Assembly: GCA_020026075.1 (NCBI GenBank)
Contig: JAHHQZ010000022.1
Span: 1-28,301 of the forward strand
Source: Actinobacillus sp.
GTDB taxonomy: Bacteria > Pseudomonadota > Gammaproteobacteria > Enterobacterales > Pasteurellaceae
Direction of reading: 5' to 3'
Length of the DNA stretch: 28,301 nucleotides
Of the stretch, positions 1 to 7,095 are shown one piece after another. The first letter of the stretch is position 1; every line of letters begins with the position of its first letter. Made by a program: the position numbers and the translations under genes. The notes beneath the pieces were generated by a model. It was not told the origin of the DNA. It searched no databases and was given only the letters and a program-made list of their open reading frames with translations.

Positions 1-6
1 AAAGGA

Positions 7-48
7 AGGCCGGAATTTTTGGAAAAATTTTGGTGAAAATTCCGGCCT
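7..48. repeat. Inverted repeat after yfcZ-like gene, likely terminator
   Basis: Arms of 13 bases (AGGCCGGAATTTT at 7-19 and its reverse complement at 36-48) flank a 16-base loop. The element lies just downstream of the stop codon of the minus-strand gene ending at 59, the expected place for a transcription terminator. The arm is the same GGCCGGAAT-type motif that recurs elsewhere in the window, for example at 22311-22354. Confidence 0.7.
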
Positions 49-58
49 ACGGTTTATG

Positions 59-361
59 CTATCTTGTTGAGAACTGGAAAATCATTGATTCCGCTTCACA
101 TTCAAACGTAAATATTGCTTTAAGCACAATTTTTTGATGCATTTCTACAATGTCTGCACTTACCTGATAATTCTGCAAGGCAGCGCTCTCCGCTTTCGCT
201 TTAAGCCAAATCAAGTACTGTTTTGCTTCCTCCTTTGTTTTAAAAGATTTTTCTACACTTACGCTCGGATTGCTGTTATCAATAATTGTACCAACATCGA
301 TTTCAATGCTTGGTTCACAATCAGCGTCAATTAATGATTCATTTCGTTTTAAAGTTTCCAT
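59..361 (-). CDS. YfcZ/YiiS-family (DUF406) small protein
   Basis: A 100-residue protein of unknown function. It resembles E. coli YfcZ/YiiS from memory: a central VGTIIDNSN segment (about residues 23-31), a lysine- and alanine-rich helix starting with KTKEEAK (about 42-48), and a C-terminal FTFECEAESMIFQ segment (about 84-96). These match the IMDNSD and FTFACEAEMLIFQ blocks of YfcZ. There is no signal peptide or membrane segment, so it is probably cytoplasmic. The ATG at 361 is preceded by a weak GTGAG. It stands alone, divergent from pckA, with an inverted repeat just past its stop. The family has no established biochemical role that I know of. The family call is fairly secure; the function is unknown. 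Confidence 0.75.
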   Translation of the reverse strand: METLKRNESLIDADCEPSIEIDVGTIIDNSNPSVSVEKSFKTKEEAKQYLIWLKAKAESAALQNYQVSADIVEMHQKIVLKAIFTFECEAESMIFQFSTR

Positions 362-558
362 TTCATACTCACTTTGTTGTGTACTAAAACGTTTGAAATT
401 CTACCATATATCTAAAATTCAGTAACATTGAGTCTTATTACTCTTGTATTAGTTGTTTAGCAAGTTCATCTCTTTTGTTAAAAAAAATTACAGAACCCTA
501 ATGATTTGTTATTGAAGTTTTAATAAACATTTAAATATAATCTTTTAGACAGTTTTTG

Positions 559-638
559 TTGAAAAACTCTGTTTTTTTTCTGTTTTTTGCATACAATATT
601 CAACGTTTTACAGCTTTTTTATTCTTAATCAACAGAGG
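559..638 (+). promoter_or_regulatory. Probable pckA promoter and ribosome binding site
   Basis: A TACAAT box at 592-597 is the best -10 candidate ahead of pckA. No good -35 sits 16-18 bases upstream because the tract is mostly T. The gene has a clear Shine-Dalgarno AGAGG at 634-638, six bases before the ATG. I saw no convincing TGTGA-N6-TCACA CRP site here, although gluconeogenic genes are often CRP-controlled. The whole gene-free stretch 362-644 is AT-rich and holds nothing else I can name. Confidence 0.35.
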
Positions 639-644
639 TGAATT

Positions 645-2267
645 ATGACTGACTTAGCAACCCTTAAAACAGACTTAACGAATCTTGGCATTCATGACAT
701 TAAAGAAATTGTTTATAACCCAAGTTATGAACAACTTTTTGAAGAAGAAACCAAACCTGGTCTTGAAGGTTACGAAAAAGGTGTCGTAACCAGAACTGGT
801 GCTGTTGCGGTAGATACAGGTATTTTCACTGGTCGCTCTCCAAAAGATAAATACATCGTTGCGGACGATATTACAAACGATACCGTTTGGTGGACAAGCG
901 ATGCAGCGAAAAACGACAACAAAAAAATGACACAAGAAGTTTGGACTGAGTTGAAAAAAATTGTAACCACTGAACTTTCTGACAAACGTCTTTTCGTTGT
1001 TGATGGTTTCTGCGGTGCAAACCCTGAAACTCGCCTAAAAGTACGTTTTGTCACTGAAGTTGCTTGGCAGGCTCACTTTGTAACGAATATGTTTATTCGT
1101 CCATCACAAGATGAATTAGTTGATTTCAAACCTGACTTCATCGTAATGAACGGTGCAAAAACTACCAACCCAAACTGGAAAGAACACGGCTTAAATTCAG
1201 AAAACTTTGTTGCTTTCAACTTAACTGAACGTATTCAACTTATCGGTGGTACTTGGTACGGCGGTGAAATGAAAAAAGGTATGTTCTCAATGATGAACTA
1301 CTTCCTTCCATTAAAAGGCATTGCATCAATGCACTGCTCTGCTAACGTTGGTAAAGATGGCGATACTGCAATCTTCTTCGGTTTATCTGGTACAGGTAAA
1401 ACCACACTTTCTACCGATCCAAAACGTCAGCTTATCGGTGATGACGAACACGGTTGGGACGATAACGGTGTATTCAACTTTGAAGGCGGATGCTATGCGA
1501 AAACTATCAACCTTTCTGCTGAAAACGAACCTGATATTTATGGTGCAATCAAACGTGATGCATTATTAGAAAACGTTGTTGTGCTTGAAGATGGTACCGT
1601 TGACTTTGATGATGGTTCAAAAACTGAAAATACCCGTGTTTCCTACCCAATTTACCACATCGAAAATATCGTTAAGCCTGTATCCAAAGCTGGTCCTGCG
1701 AAAAAAGTTATTTTCTTAACGGCTGACGCATTCGGTGTACTTCCACCAGTGGCTAAACTAACCCCTGAACAAACCAAATACTATTTCTTATCTGGTTTCA
1801 CTGCAAAATTAGCTGGTACTGAACGTGGTATTACTGAACCAACACCAACATTCTCTCCGTGCTTTGGTGCTGCATTCCTAAGCTTACACCCAACCAAATA
1901 CGCTGAAGTATTAGTAAAACGTATGAAAGACTCTGGTGCCGAAGCTTACCTTGTAAACACTGGTTGGAACGGTACTGGTAAACGTATTTCTATTAAAGAT
2001 ACTCGTGGTATTATCGATGCAATCCTTGATGGTTCCATTGATAAAGCTGAAATGAGTGAATTGCCAATCTTTGATCTCGCCATTCCAAAAGCGTTACCTG
2101 GTGTTGATACACATATCTTAGATCCACGTAACACCTATGCAGATCCAATACAATGGACAGAAAAAGCAGACAAATTAGCAGCATTGTTTATCAAAAACTT
2201 TGAAAAATATGCGACTAACGAAGAAGGCAAAGCCTTAATTGCTGCTGGTCCACACTTGTATAAATAG
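645..2267 (+). CDS. pckA: Phosphoenolpyruvate carboxykinase (ATP)
   Basis: This cytoplasmic enzyme converts oxaloacetate and ATP to phosphoenolpyruvate, CO2 and ADP. It is the entry step of gluconeogenesis; in capnophilic Pasteurellaceae it can also run towards CO2 fixation and succinate. The protein has 540 residues, the usual length for the bacterial ATP-dependent family. The substrate motif FTGRSPKDKY lies at residues 61-70, the kinase-1a P-loop GLSGTGKTT at 246-254 (K252), and the kinase-2 motif LIGDDEHGW at 263-271 with metal-binding aspartates 266 and 267. The start is fixed by AGAGG at 634-638. A strong hairpin terminator follows the stop. It is a single-gene unit, convergent with the tracrRNA gene. 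Confidence 0.97.
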   Translation: MTDLATLKTDLTNLGIHDIKEIVYNPSYEQLFEEETKPGLEGYEKGVVTRTGAVAVDTGIFTGRSPKDKYIVADDITNDTVWWTSDAAKNDNKKMTQEVWTELKKIVTTELSDKRLFVVDGFCGANPETRLKVRFVTEVAWQAHFVTNMFIRPSQDELVDFKPDFIVMNGAKTTNPNWKEHGLNSENFVAFNLTERIQLIGGTWYGGEMKKGMFSMMNYFLPLKGIASMHCSANVGKDGDTAIFFGLSGTGKTTLSTDPKRQLIGDDEHGWDDNGVFNFEGGCYAKTINLSAENEPDIYGAIKRDALLENVVVLEDGTVDFDDGSKTENTRVSYPIYHIENIVKPVSKAGPAKKVIFLTADAFGVLPPVAKLTPEQTKYYFLSGFTAKLAGTERGITEPTPTFSPCFGAAFLSLHPTKYAEVLVKRMKDSGAEAYLVNTGWNGTGKRISIKDTRGIIDAILDGSIDKAEMSELPIFDLAIPKALPGVDTHILDPRNTYADPIQWTEKADKLAALFIKNFEKYATNEEGKALIAAGPHLYK

Positions 2268-2285
2268 GTTTCATAACCTGATAAA

Positions 2286-2314
2286 TAAAAAGGCAACGAA
2301 TAGTTGCCTTTTTA
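2286..2314 (+). terminator. Rho-independent terminator of pckA
   Basis: The arms AAGGCAAC (2290-2297) and GTTGCCTT (2303-2310) flank a GAATA loop. The stem extends outward through A/T pairs, and a T-run follows. It starts about 20 bases after the pckA stop. Confidence 0.9.
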
Positions 2315-2342
2315 TTACTTAATTTTTATTCGGTATTTGGGT

Positions 2343-2388
2343 CTTTCAAATAAAGTGAAGCCCCTTGACACCGAAGTATCAAGGGGCT
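2343..2388 (-). terminator. Terminal hairpin of tracrRNA
   Basis: The perfect arms 2359-2368 and 2379-2388 extend through U-G, A-U and C-G pairs to a UUCG tetraloop. The minus-strand tail TTCACTTTATTTG is only moderately T-rich, so termination may be imperfect. The pckA terminator lies behind it. Confidence 0.8.
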
Positions 2389-2452
2389 GAACATTTCGGA
2401 ATTTTAAAAATTCCTTATTGTAACAACGGTTCTCATTTTGCTGTATTACAAC
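2345..2452 (-). ncRNA. tracrRNA of the type II-C CRISPR-Cas9 system
   Basis: Read on the minus strand from 2452, the sequence begins with an anti-repeat (about 2417-2452) complementary to almost the whole CRISPR repeat. A 15-bp continuous duplex (ACAGCAAAATGAGAA against the repeat) is followed by a five-base internal loop (CCGUU side) and then an 8-bp duplex with the GUUGUAAC end of the crRNA repeat. AAUAAGG comes next, then a small GGAATT/AATTCC hairpin (2397-2413). The 3' end is a 13-bp hairpin closed by a cUUCGg tetraloop (AGCCCC... 2356-2388 region). This order (anti-repeat with CCGUU bulge, AAUAAGG, short stem, GCCCCUU terminal hairpin) matches Neisseria meningitidis tracrRNA from memory. 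A consensus promoter lies seven bases upstream. The ends are predicted, not measured. Confidence 0.93.
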
Positions 2453-2459
2453 GGCGCTA

Positions 2460-2488
2460 ATTGTACAAAATCTGCTATAATTCGTCAA
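2460..2488 (-). promoter_or_regulatory. tracrRNA promoter
   Basis: On the minus strand, TTGACG (2488-2483) and TACAAT (2465-2460) are separated by exactly 17 bases, close to a perfect sigma-70 promoter. The predicted start at 2452-2453 coincides with the first base of the anti-repeat, so only the short tracrRNA form is expected. Confidence 0.85.
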
Positions 2489-2505
2489 ATAAAATTAACA
2501 GAGGA
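2473..2505 (+). promoter_or_regulatory. cas9 promoter (extended -10) and ribosome binding site
   Basis: TGCTATAAT at 2473-2481 is a perfect extended -10 element. The -35 position (about 2453-2458) is poor, as usual for extended -10 promoters. The predicted start is near 2488, giving a leader of about 24 bases. AGAGGA at 2500-2505 is six bases from the cas9 ATG. The box lies inside the tracrRNA promoter on the opposite strand. Confidence 0.75.
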
Positions 2506-2511
2506 TGACTT

Positions 2512-5500
2512 ATGTTTAAACAAAATTTCTTTTACGCACTCGGACTGGATCTCGGTATTGCTTCTATCGGCTGGGCAGTGGTGAAATTGGATGAGAATGA
2601 AAACCCCATAGGGTTAATTGATTTGGGTGTTCGTTTATTTGATGCCGCTGAACATCCACAAACAGGCGAATCACTCAACGCTGTTCGCCGTCAGGCCAGA
2701 GCTTTACGCCGCTTAACCCAACGCCGAGCAAGCCGTATGCGTCAAGGGCGATCTTTACTAAAAACAATGGGCGCTTACAACCCTGATGAACGTCTTCCCA
2801 ACAATCCGTGGCAGCTACGCGTTAAAGGACTCACAGAAAAACTCGCAGCACAAGAATGGTCAGCAGTATTGCTACATTTACTCAAACATCGTGGTTATTT
2901 GTCCGCTCGCAAAAAAGAACAGAAAGATCCAAGTGCTAAAGAACTCGGCAAATTACTCACAGGCGTAAAAGCCAACAGTGATTTACTTGCAAAAAAACAC
3001 TACCAAACCTGTGCTGAACTTGCTCTCAATGAGTTTGAAGGACGTTTACGCAATCACGCTGGAGAATACTCCCACACCTTTAACCGCCTAGACTTGCTCA
3101 AAGAATTACAAACGCTTTTCCAACGCCAACAAGATTTTGGCAATCCTTTTGCTACGCTGGAATTTTTAGAAAAATTTTCGTCATTATTAATGTACCAAAA
3201 ACCTGCATTATCGGGCGATGCGATTCTAAAAATGCTAGGTTACTGCACCTTTGAGCCACAAGCTCACAAAGCAGCCAAAGCCACTTATTCTGCTGAACGT
3301 TTTATTTTGTTGACTAAAATCAATAACTTACGCCTACAAGATGATGGTCAAGAACGTCCATTGACCGATGAAGAGCGAAAAATTCTACTCGAGCTACCTT
3401 ACACGCAAGTAAAGCTTACCTATAAACAAATTCATACCGCATTAAAATTAGGCCATGACGTTACATTCAAAGGATTGTACATAAAAAATATCAACGATCC
3501 TGATGAGCGTAACAAAGCAGAAAAGCAAACATTTATGGAGTTAAAAGCCTTCCATCAAATTCGCAAAGCGTTAGAGGGGGCAAAACAAAAAGATGAATGG
3601 CTACAAATTAAAGATAACCCTGCCCTTTTGGATCACATCGGCACGGTATTTTCTCTTTACAAAACGGACGATGATTTAACCAAAGCCTTGGCCGATGCGC
3701 CACTCTCTAATGCAGCTAAGCAAGCACTTATAGAAAAACTGGAATTTAAGCAGTTCATTTCCCTTTCCCTTGAGGCATTGAGCAATATCTTGCCACAAAT
3801 GGAACAAGGGCTACGCTACGATGAGGCTTGCAAAGTGGCCTATGGCGATCACTATGGCAAGAAAAAAGCCAAACTTTCAGGTGATATCGTAAAACTACCA
3901 CCTGTTTTAAGCTATGACGAAAGCCAAATCCGTAATCCCGTGGTACTCCGCACCCTAAGCCAATGCCGTAAGGTGATTAACGCTATCATTCGCCAATATG
4001 GAATGCCTGCTCGTATTCACGTAGAAACCGCTCGTGAACTTGGAAAATCCTATCTTGATCGTAAGAAAATTGAAAAAGATCAAAATAACAACCGTGCAGA
4101 ACGCTCTCGTGCAGTTGCCTATTTCAAAGGGTTATTTGGAAAAGAGCCTAGCGGGCAAGATCTACTAAAAATGCGGTTATACCAAGCACAAGATGGCAAA
4201 TGTTTATATTCTGGCAAAGCCCTAGATATTCATCGTTTAATTGAAAATAACTATGCTGAAATTGACCACGTTTTACCATTTTCACGCAGTTGGGATAACA
4301 GTTTCAATAACAAAGTCTTAGTGCTGGCTGGTGAAAACCAAAATAAAGGTAATAAAACCCCATACGAATGGTTCGATGGCAAAAATAATAGCCCACAATG
4401 GCAGGCTTATGTTGCCCGTGTGCAAGCTGCGAGTTTCTCGCCAACAAAACGTTCAAAATTATTAACCAAAACCATCAAGGAAGAAGAATTTAGAGAACGC
4501 AATCTCAACGATACACGCTACATTACTAAATTTATGATGAATTGGTTAACAGATGTGCTACCACTTAAAGGCAAAGGGGAAAAACAAGTTTTCGCTCCGA
4601 ATGGATGCATTACCAATGAACTGCGTGGACGCTGGGGACTTGATAAATCTCGTGAGAAAAATGATCGTCACCACGCAATGGATGCCATTGTAGTTGCCTG
4701 TTCAACCCCAGCTATTCAACAGCGTATTACGAACTATTACGCCAACCGTGAAATGTCAAAATTTACAAATAAATACGTTGATAAAGATACAGGGGAAATT
4801 AAACCACTACATTTCCCACACCCGTGGAAATACTTCACCAAAGAAGTCAAAATTCGTGTATTTGATGATAATCCACAACAAGCCCTTGCGGAGCAATTAC
4901 CTGATCGCCAAACTTTGCCAGAAGAAAATATCCGTCCGCTGTTTGTTTCACGAATGCCTAAACGGAAAATAAGTGGGCAAGGACACGAAGAAACGCGCCG
5001 TTCGCCGAAATTTTTAGCCCAAAATTTAAGTGTTGTTCGTAAAGCATTAACAGACATAAAGCCTGCTGATTTAGAAAATATGGTCAATAAAGAACGTGAA
5101 GTAGAACTTTACCTAGCCCTAAAAAATCGCTTAGCAGAATTTAATGACAAAGCAGAAAAAGCATTTGCTGAACCATTCTATAAAAAAGGCGGTCAACAAG
5201 TGAAGAAAATAAGACTTACTACAACCCAAAATAGTGGGGTAATGCTAAATAATGGCACTGCTATTGCGGACAATGGTGATATGGCTCGTGTGGATCTCTT
5301 TAAGAAAAACGGAAAATATTTCTTAGTGCCAGTGTATGTTTGGCAAGCCACAAAAGGAATTCTGCCAAATAAAGCCATTGCTGCAAAAAAGAATGAAGAT
5401 GAATGGACTATAATGGATAACAGTGCTGAATTTCAATTTTCCATTTACCCAAATGATCTTATTAAAGTAGTGAGAAAAGAAAAAGGAAAAGAGAATGATT

Positions 5501-5688
5501 ACATAGGTTATTACAAGGGTGTTGATCGCTCAACTGGACAAATAGGTATAATCTCTCACGATAAGGGAAATGCTCTCTGTCGCTTAGGTATAAAAAGTGC
5601 CATTTCTGTTGAGAAATACTCTGTCGATCTTCTCGGTAACATTAGTCAAAAACCTTGTAAAAAAGAAAAACGTCAAGGTTTTAAATAA
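2512..5688 (+). CDS. cas9: CRISPR-associated endonuclease Cas9, type II-C
   Basis: An RNA-guided DNA endonuclease that, with crRNA and tracrRNA, cuts both strands of a matching target. Its 1058 residues are typical of compact type II-C Cas9 (about 1,050-1,080). RuvC-I is LGLDLGIASIGWA (residues 10-22) with catalytic D13, followed by an arginine-rich bridge helix (about 58-80). RuvC-II is IHVETAREL with E505. HNH is AEIDHVLPFSRSWD with D585, H586 and N609. RuvC-III is NDRHHAMDAIVVA with H721 and D724. All nuclease residues are therefore present. The last 200 or so residues should form the wedge and PAM-interacting region. The closest relatives I recall are the Haemophilus, Pasteurella and Neisseria enzymes. 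It is followed by its own terminator rather than reading straight into cas1. The PAM cannot be deduced from sequence alone. Confidence 0.97.
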   Translation: MFKQNFFYALGLDLGIASIGWAVVKLDENENPIGLIDLGVRLFDAAEHPQTGESLNAVRRQARALRRLTQRRASRMRQGRSLLKTMGAYNPDERLPNNPWQLRVKGLTEKLAAQEWSAVLLHLLKHRGYLSARKKEQKDPSAKELGKLLTGVKANSDLLAKKHYQTCAELALNEFEGRLRNHAGEYSHTFNRLDLLKELQTLFQRQQDFGNPFATLEFLEKFSSLLMYQKPALSGDAILKMLGYCTFEPQAHKAAKATYSAERFILLTKINNLRLQDDGQERPLTDEERKILLELPYTQVKLTYKQIHTALKLGHDVTFKGLYIKNINDPDERNKAEKQTFMELKAFHQIRKALEGAKQKDEWLQIKDNPALLDHIGTVFSLYKTDDDLTKALADAPLSNAAKQALIEKLEFKQFISLSLEALSNILPQMEQGLRYDEACKVAYGDHYGKKKAKLSGDIVKLPPVLSYDESQIRNPVVLRTLSQCRKVINAIIRQYGMPARIHVETARELGKSYLDRKKIEKDQNNNRAERSRAVAYFKGLFGKEPSGQDLLKMRLYQAQDGKCLYSGKALDIHRLIENNYAEIDHVLPFSRSWDNSFNNKVLVLAGENQNKGNKTPYEWFDGKNNSPQWQAYVARVQAASFSPTKRSKLLTKTIKEEEFRERNLNDTRYITKFMMNWLTDVLPLKGKGEKQVFAPNGCITNELRGRWGLDKSREKNDRHHAMDAIVVACSTPAIQQRITNYYANREMSKFTNKYVDKDTGEIKPLHFPHPWKYFTKEVKIRVFDDNPQQALAEQLPDRQTLPEENIRPLFVSRMPKRKISGQGHEETRRSPKFLAQNLSVVRKALTDIKPADLENMVNKEREVELYLALKNRLAEFNDKAEKAFAEPFYKKGGQQVKKIRLTTTQNSGVMLNNGTAIADNGDMARVDLFKKNGKYFLVPVYVWQATKGILPNKAIAAKKNEDEWTIMDNSAEFQFSIYPNDLIKVVRKEKGKENDYIGYYKGVDRSTGQIGIISHDKGNALCRLGIKSAISVEKYSVDLLGNISQKPCKKEKRQGFK

Positions 5689-5691
5689 GCC

Positions 5692-5720
5692 AAAACCTCG
5701 CCTGTGGGCGAGGTTTTTTT
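5692..5720 (+). terminator. Intrinsic terminator between cas9 and cas1
   Basis: The arms AAAACCTCGCC (5692-5702) and GGCGAGGTTTT (5707-5717) enclose a TGTG loop and run into seven Ts. The stem is perfect, GC-rich near the loop and starts four bases after the cas9 stop. It should end most cas9 transcripts before cas1. Confidence 0.9.
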
Positions 5721-5748
5721 ATATCAAACCAACACTAAGGAGTAAATA

Positions 5749-6663
5749 ATGAGCTGGCGTACGGTTATAATTGATAACGGAGGCAAACTTTCTTTGCAAA
5801 ACAATCAACTTTTGATTGAACAGAAAGCACAAAAATTCACGGTTCCCATTGAAGATTTAGCGATCATAATCATTCAAAGCCGTGAAACCATCATCACAGC
5901 CCCTTTACTGTCCGCACTGGCACAAGCGGGGGTTAGCTTACTCACCTGTGATGACCAACATTTACCCTGTGGACAATGGTTACCTTTTGGACAATATTGC
6001 CGTCCGCTCCAAATCCTAAAATTACAATTAGGACTGTCTACTGTACTGAAAAAGCAACTTTGGGCAGAAATTATCAAACGTAAAATTCTCAACCAAGCCT
6101 TTGTATTACAAGCAATAAATTCGACCAAAACTGCCCAACACCTAACGAATTTAGCAATGAATATGACATCTGGCGACAAACGAGGCTTTGAGGCGCAAGC
6201 CGCAATGCTATATTTCCCCAAAATCTTTGGTAAAAAATTTACTCGTAAACAAGAAAACACCATAAACGCCCATCTTAATTACGCTTATGCCGTTCTACGT
6301 TCCGCAATGGCGAGAGCCTTAGTACAACACGGCTGGCTACCGCAACTCGGTATTTTTCATCACAGCGAAGTCAATCCCTTCAATCTCGCCGATGATTTCA
6401 TTGAGCCTTTTCGCCCAATCGTTGATCTAAAAATTTACCAAATATTCCAGCGTGGCGATTTAAGCGATACCCTAACGCCAAACACTAAGCAACAACTTGC
6501 CGCACTACTCAACTACGATATGCAGTCTGAGCGAGAGACCTTCACCGTTCTCAGCCTAATCAACCGTATGGCAGCCTCATTTAAACAAAGTGTTGTACAA
6601 AAAGATGCCAAGCTACTGCAACTTCCCACAATGATCCCTTTAAAGGAACACCATTATGAATAA
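5749..6663 (+). CDS. cas1: CRISPR-associated endonuclease/integrase Cas1, type II
   Basis: Metal-dependent integrase that, in complex with Cas2, inserts new spacers into the array. It has 304 residues, normal for type II Cas1. The N-terminal beta domain occupies about residues 1-75 and the helical catalytic domain the rest. The likely metal ligands are E148 in GFEAQAAM, H204 or H205 in GIFHHSEVNPFNLADD, and acidic residues at 215-219 (ADDFIEPFRP), at positions close to those of other type II Cas1 proteins. The start is supported by AAGGAG at 5737-5742. The gene lies 60 bases beyond cas9, across an intrinsic terminator. Its 3' end overlaps the start of cas2 by eight bases, so the two are translationally coupled. 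No csn2 or cas4 is present, which places the locus in subtype II-C. Confidence 0.96.
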   Translation: MSWRTVIIDNGGKLSLQNNQLLIEQKAQKFTVPIEDLAIIIIQSRETIITAPLLSALAQAGVSLLTCDDQHLPCGQWLPFGQYCRPLQILKLQLGLSTVLKKQLWAEIIKRKILNQAFVLQAINSTKTAQHLTNLAMNMTSGDKRGFEAQAAMLYFPKIFGKKFTRKQENTINAHLNYAYAVLRSAMARALVQHGWLPQLGIFHHSEVNPFNLADDFIEPFRPIVDLKIYQIFQRGDLSDTLTPNTKQQLAALLNYDMQSERETFTVLSLINRMAASFKQSVVQKDAKLLQLPTMIPLKEHHYE

Positions 6664-6985
6664 AGAGGTAACTTTTATGCGACTTATCGTCTTCTTTGAC
6701 CTCCCTGTCACCACTGCCAAAAAACGCAAAGCCGCTAATCAATTTCGCCAATTTCTAAAACGAGATGGCTACCAAATGCTCCAATTATCTATCTACAGCC
6801 GAATCCTGCGTGGTCGTGATAGCCAAGAAAAGCACTACAAACGCATTTGCCAAAATCTACCCAAAGAAGGCTACATCCGTGCATTGCTCGTAACCGAAAA
6901 ACAATTTGCCAATATGAAAATTCTATTAGGTGAAAAATCCATCAATGAAAGAAAAGTAAACCATCAACAATTACTGCTCTTCTGA
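6656..6985 (+). CDS. cas2: CRISPR-associated protein Cas2, type II
   Basis: Small dimeric ferredoxin-fold partner of Cas1 in spacer acquisition. It has 109 residues from the ATG at 6656. The core begins MRLIVFFDLPV (residues 8-18), a first beta strand with the conserved aspartate of Cas2 nucleases, followed by YSRILRG and the second-strand ALLVTEKQF. A second possible start, the ATG at 6677, has AAGAGG at 6663-6668 and would give 102 residues. The first start has AAGGA at 6643-6647. Both ribosome binding sites are plausible, and I kept the longer form. The gene overlaps cas1 by eight bases and is followed by a strong terminator and then the array. Confidence 0.94.
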   Translation: MNKEVTFMRLIVFFDLPVTTAKKRKAANQFRQFLKRDGYQMLQLSIYSRILRGRDSQEKHYKRICQNLPKEGYIRALLVTEKQFANMKILLGEKSINERKVNHQQLLLF

Positions 6986-7008
6986 TAATTTTTTCAAAAA
7001 AATGAAAA

Positions 7009-7046
7009 AAAATCGCAAAAAGTAATGCTTTTTGCGATTTTTTATT
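7009..7046. terminator. Terminator after cas2, usable from both directions
   Basis: AATCGCAAAAAG (7011-7022) and CTTTTTGCGATT (7028-7039) form a perfect 12-bp stem with a TAATG loop. A T-run follows on the plus strand, and an equally long T-run lies on the minus strand (the A-run before 7011). It should stop cas2 mRNA and also any minus-strand transcript leaving the CRISPR array. Confidence 0.9.
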
Positions 7047-7095
7047 TTGAGAACCTAGCATAACCAGTTGATATTATTAGCTATTTCAGCAGCCT

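Noticed and set aside
362..644. CRP binding site upstream of pckA
   Set aside because: No TGTGA-N6-TCACA-like palindrome of useful quality is visible; the region is simply AT-rich.
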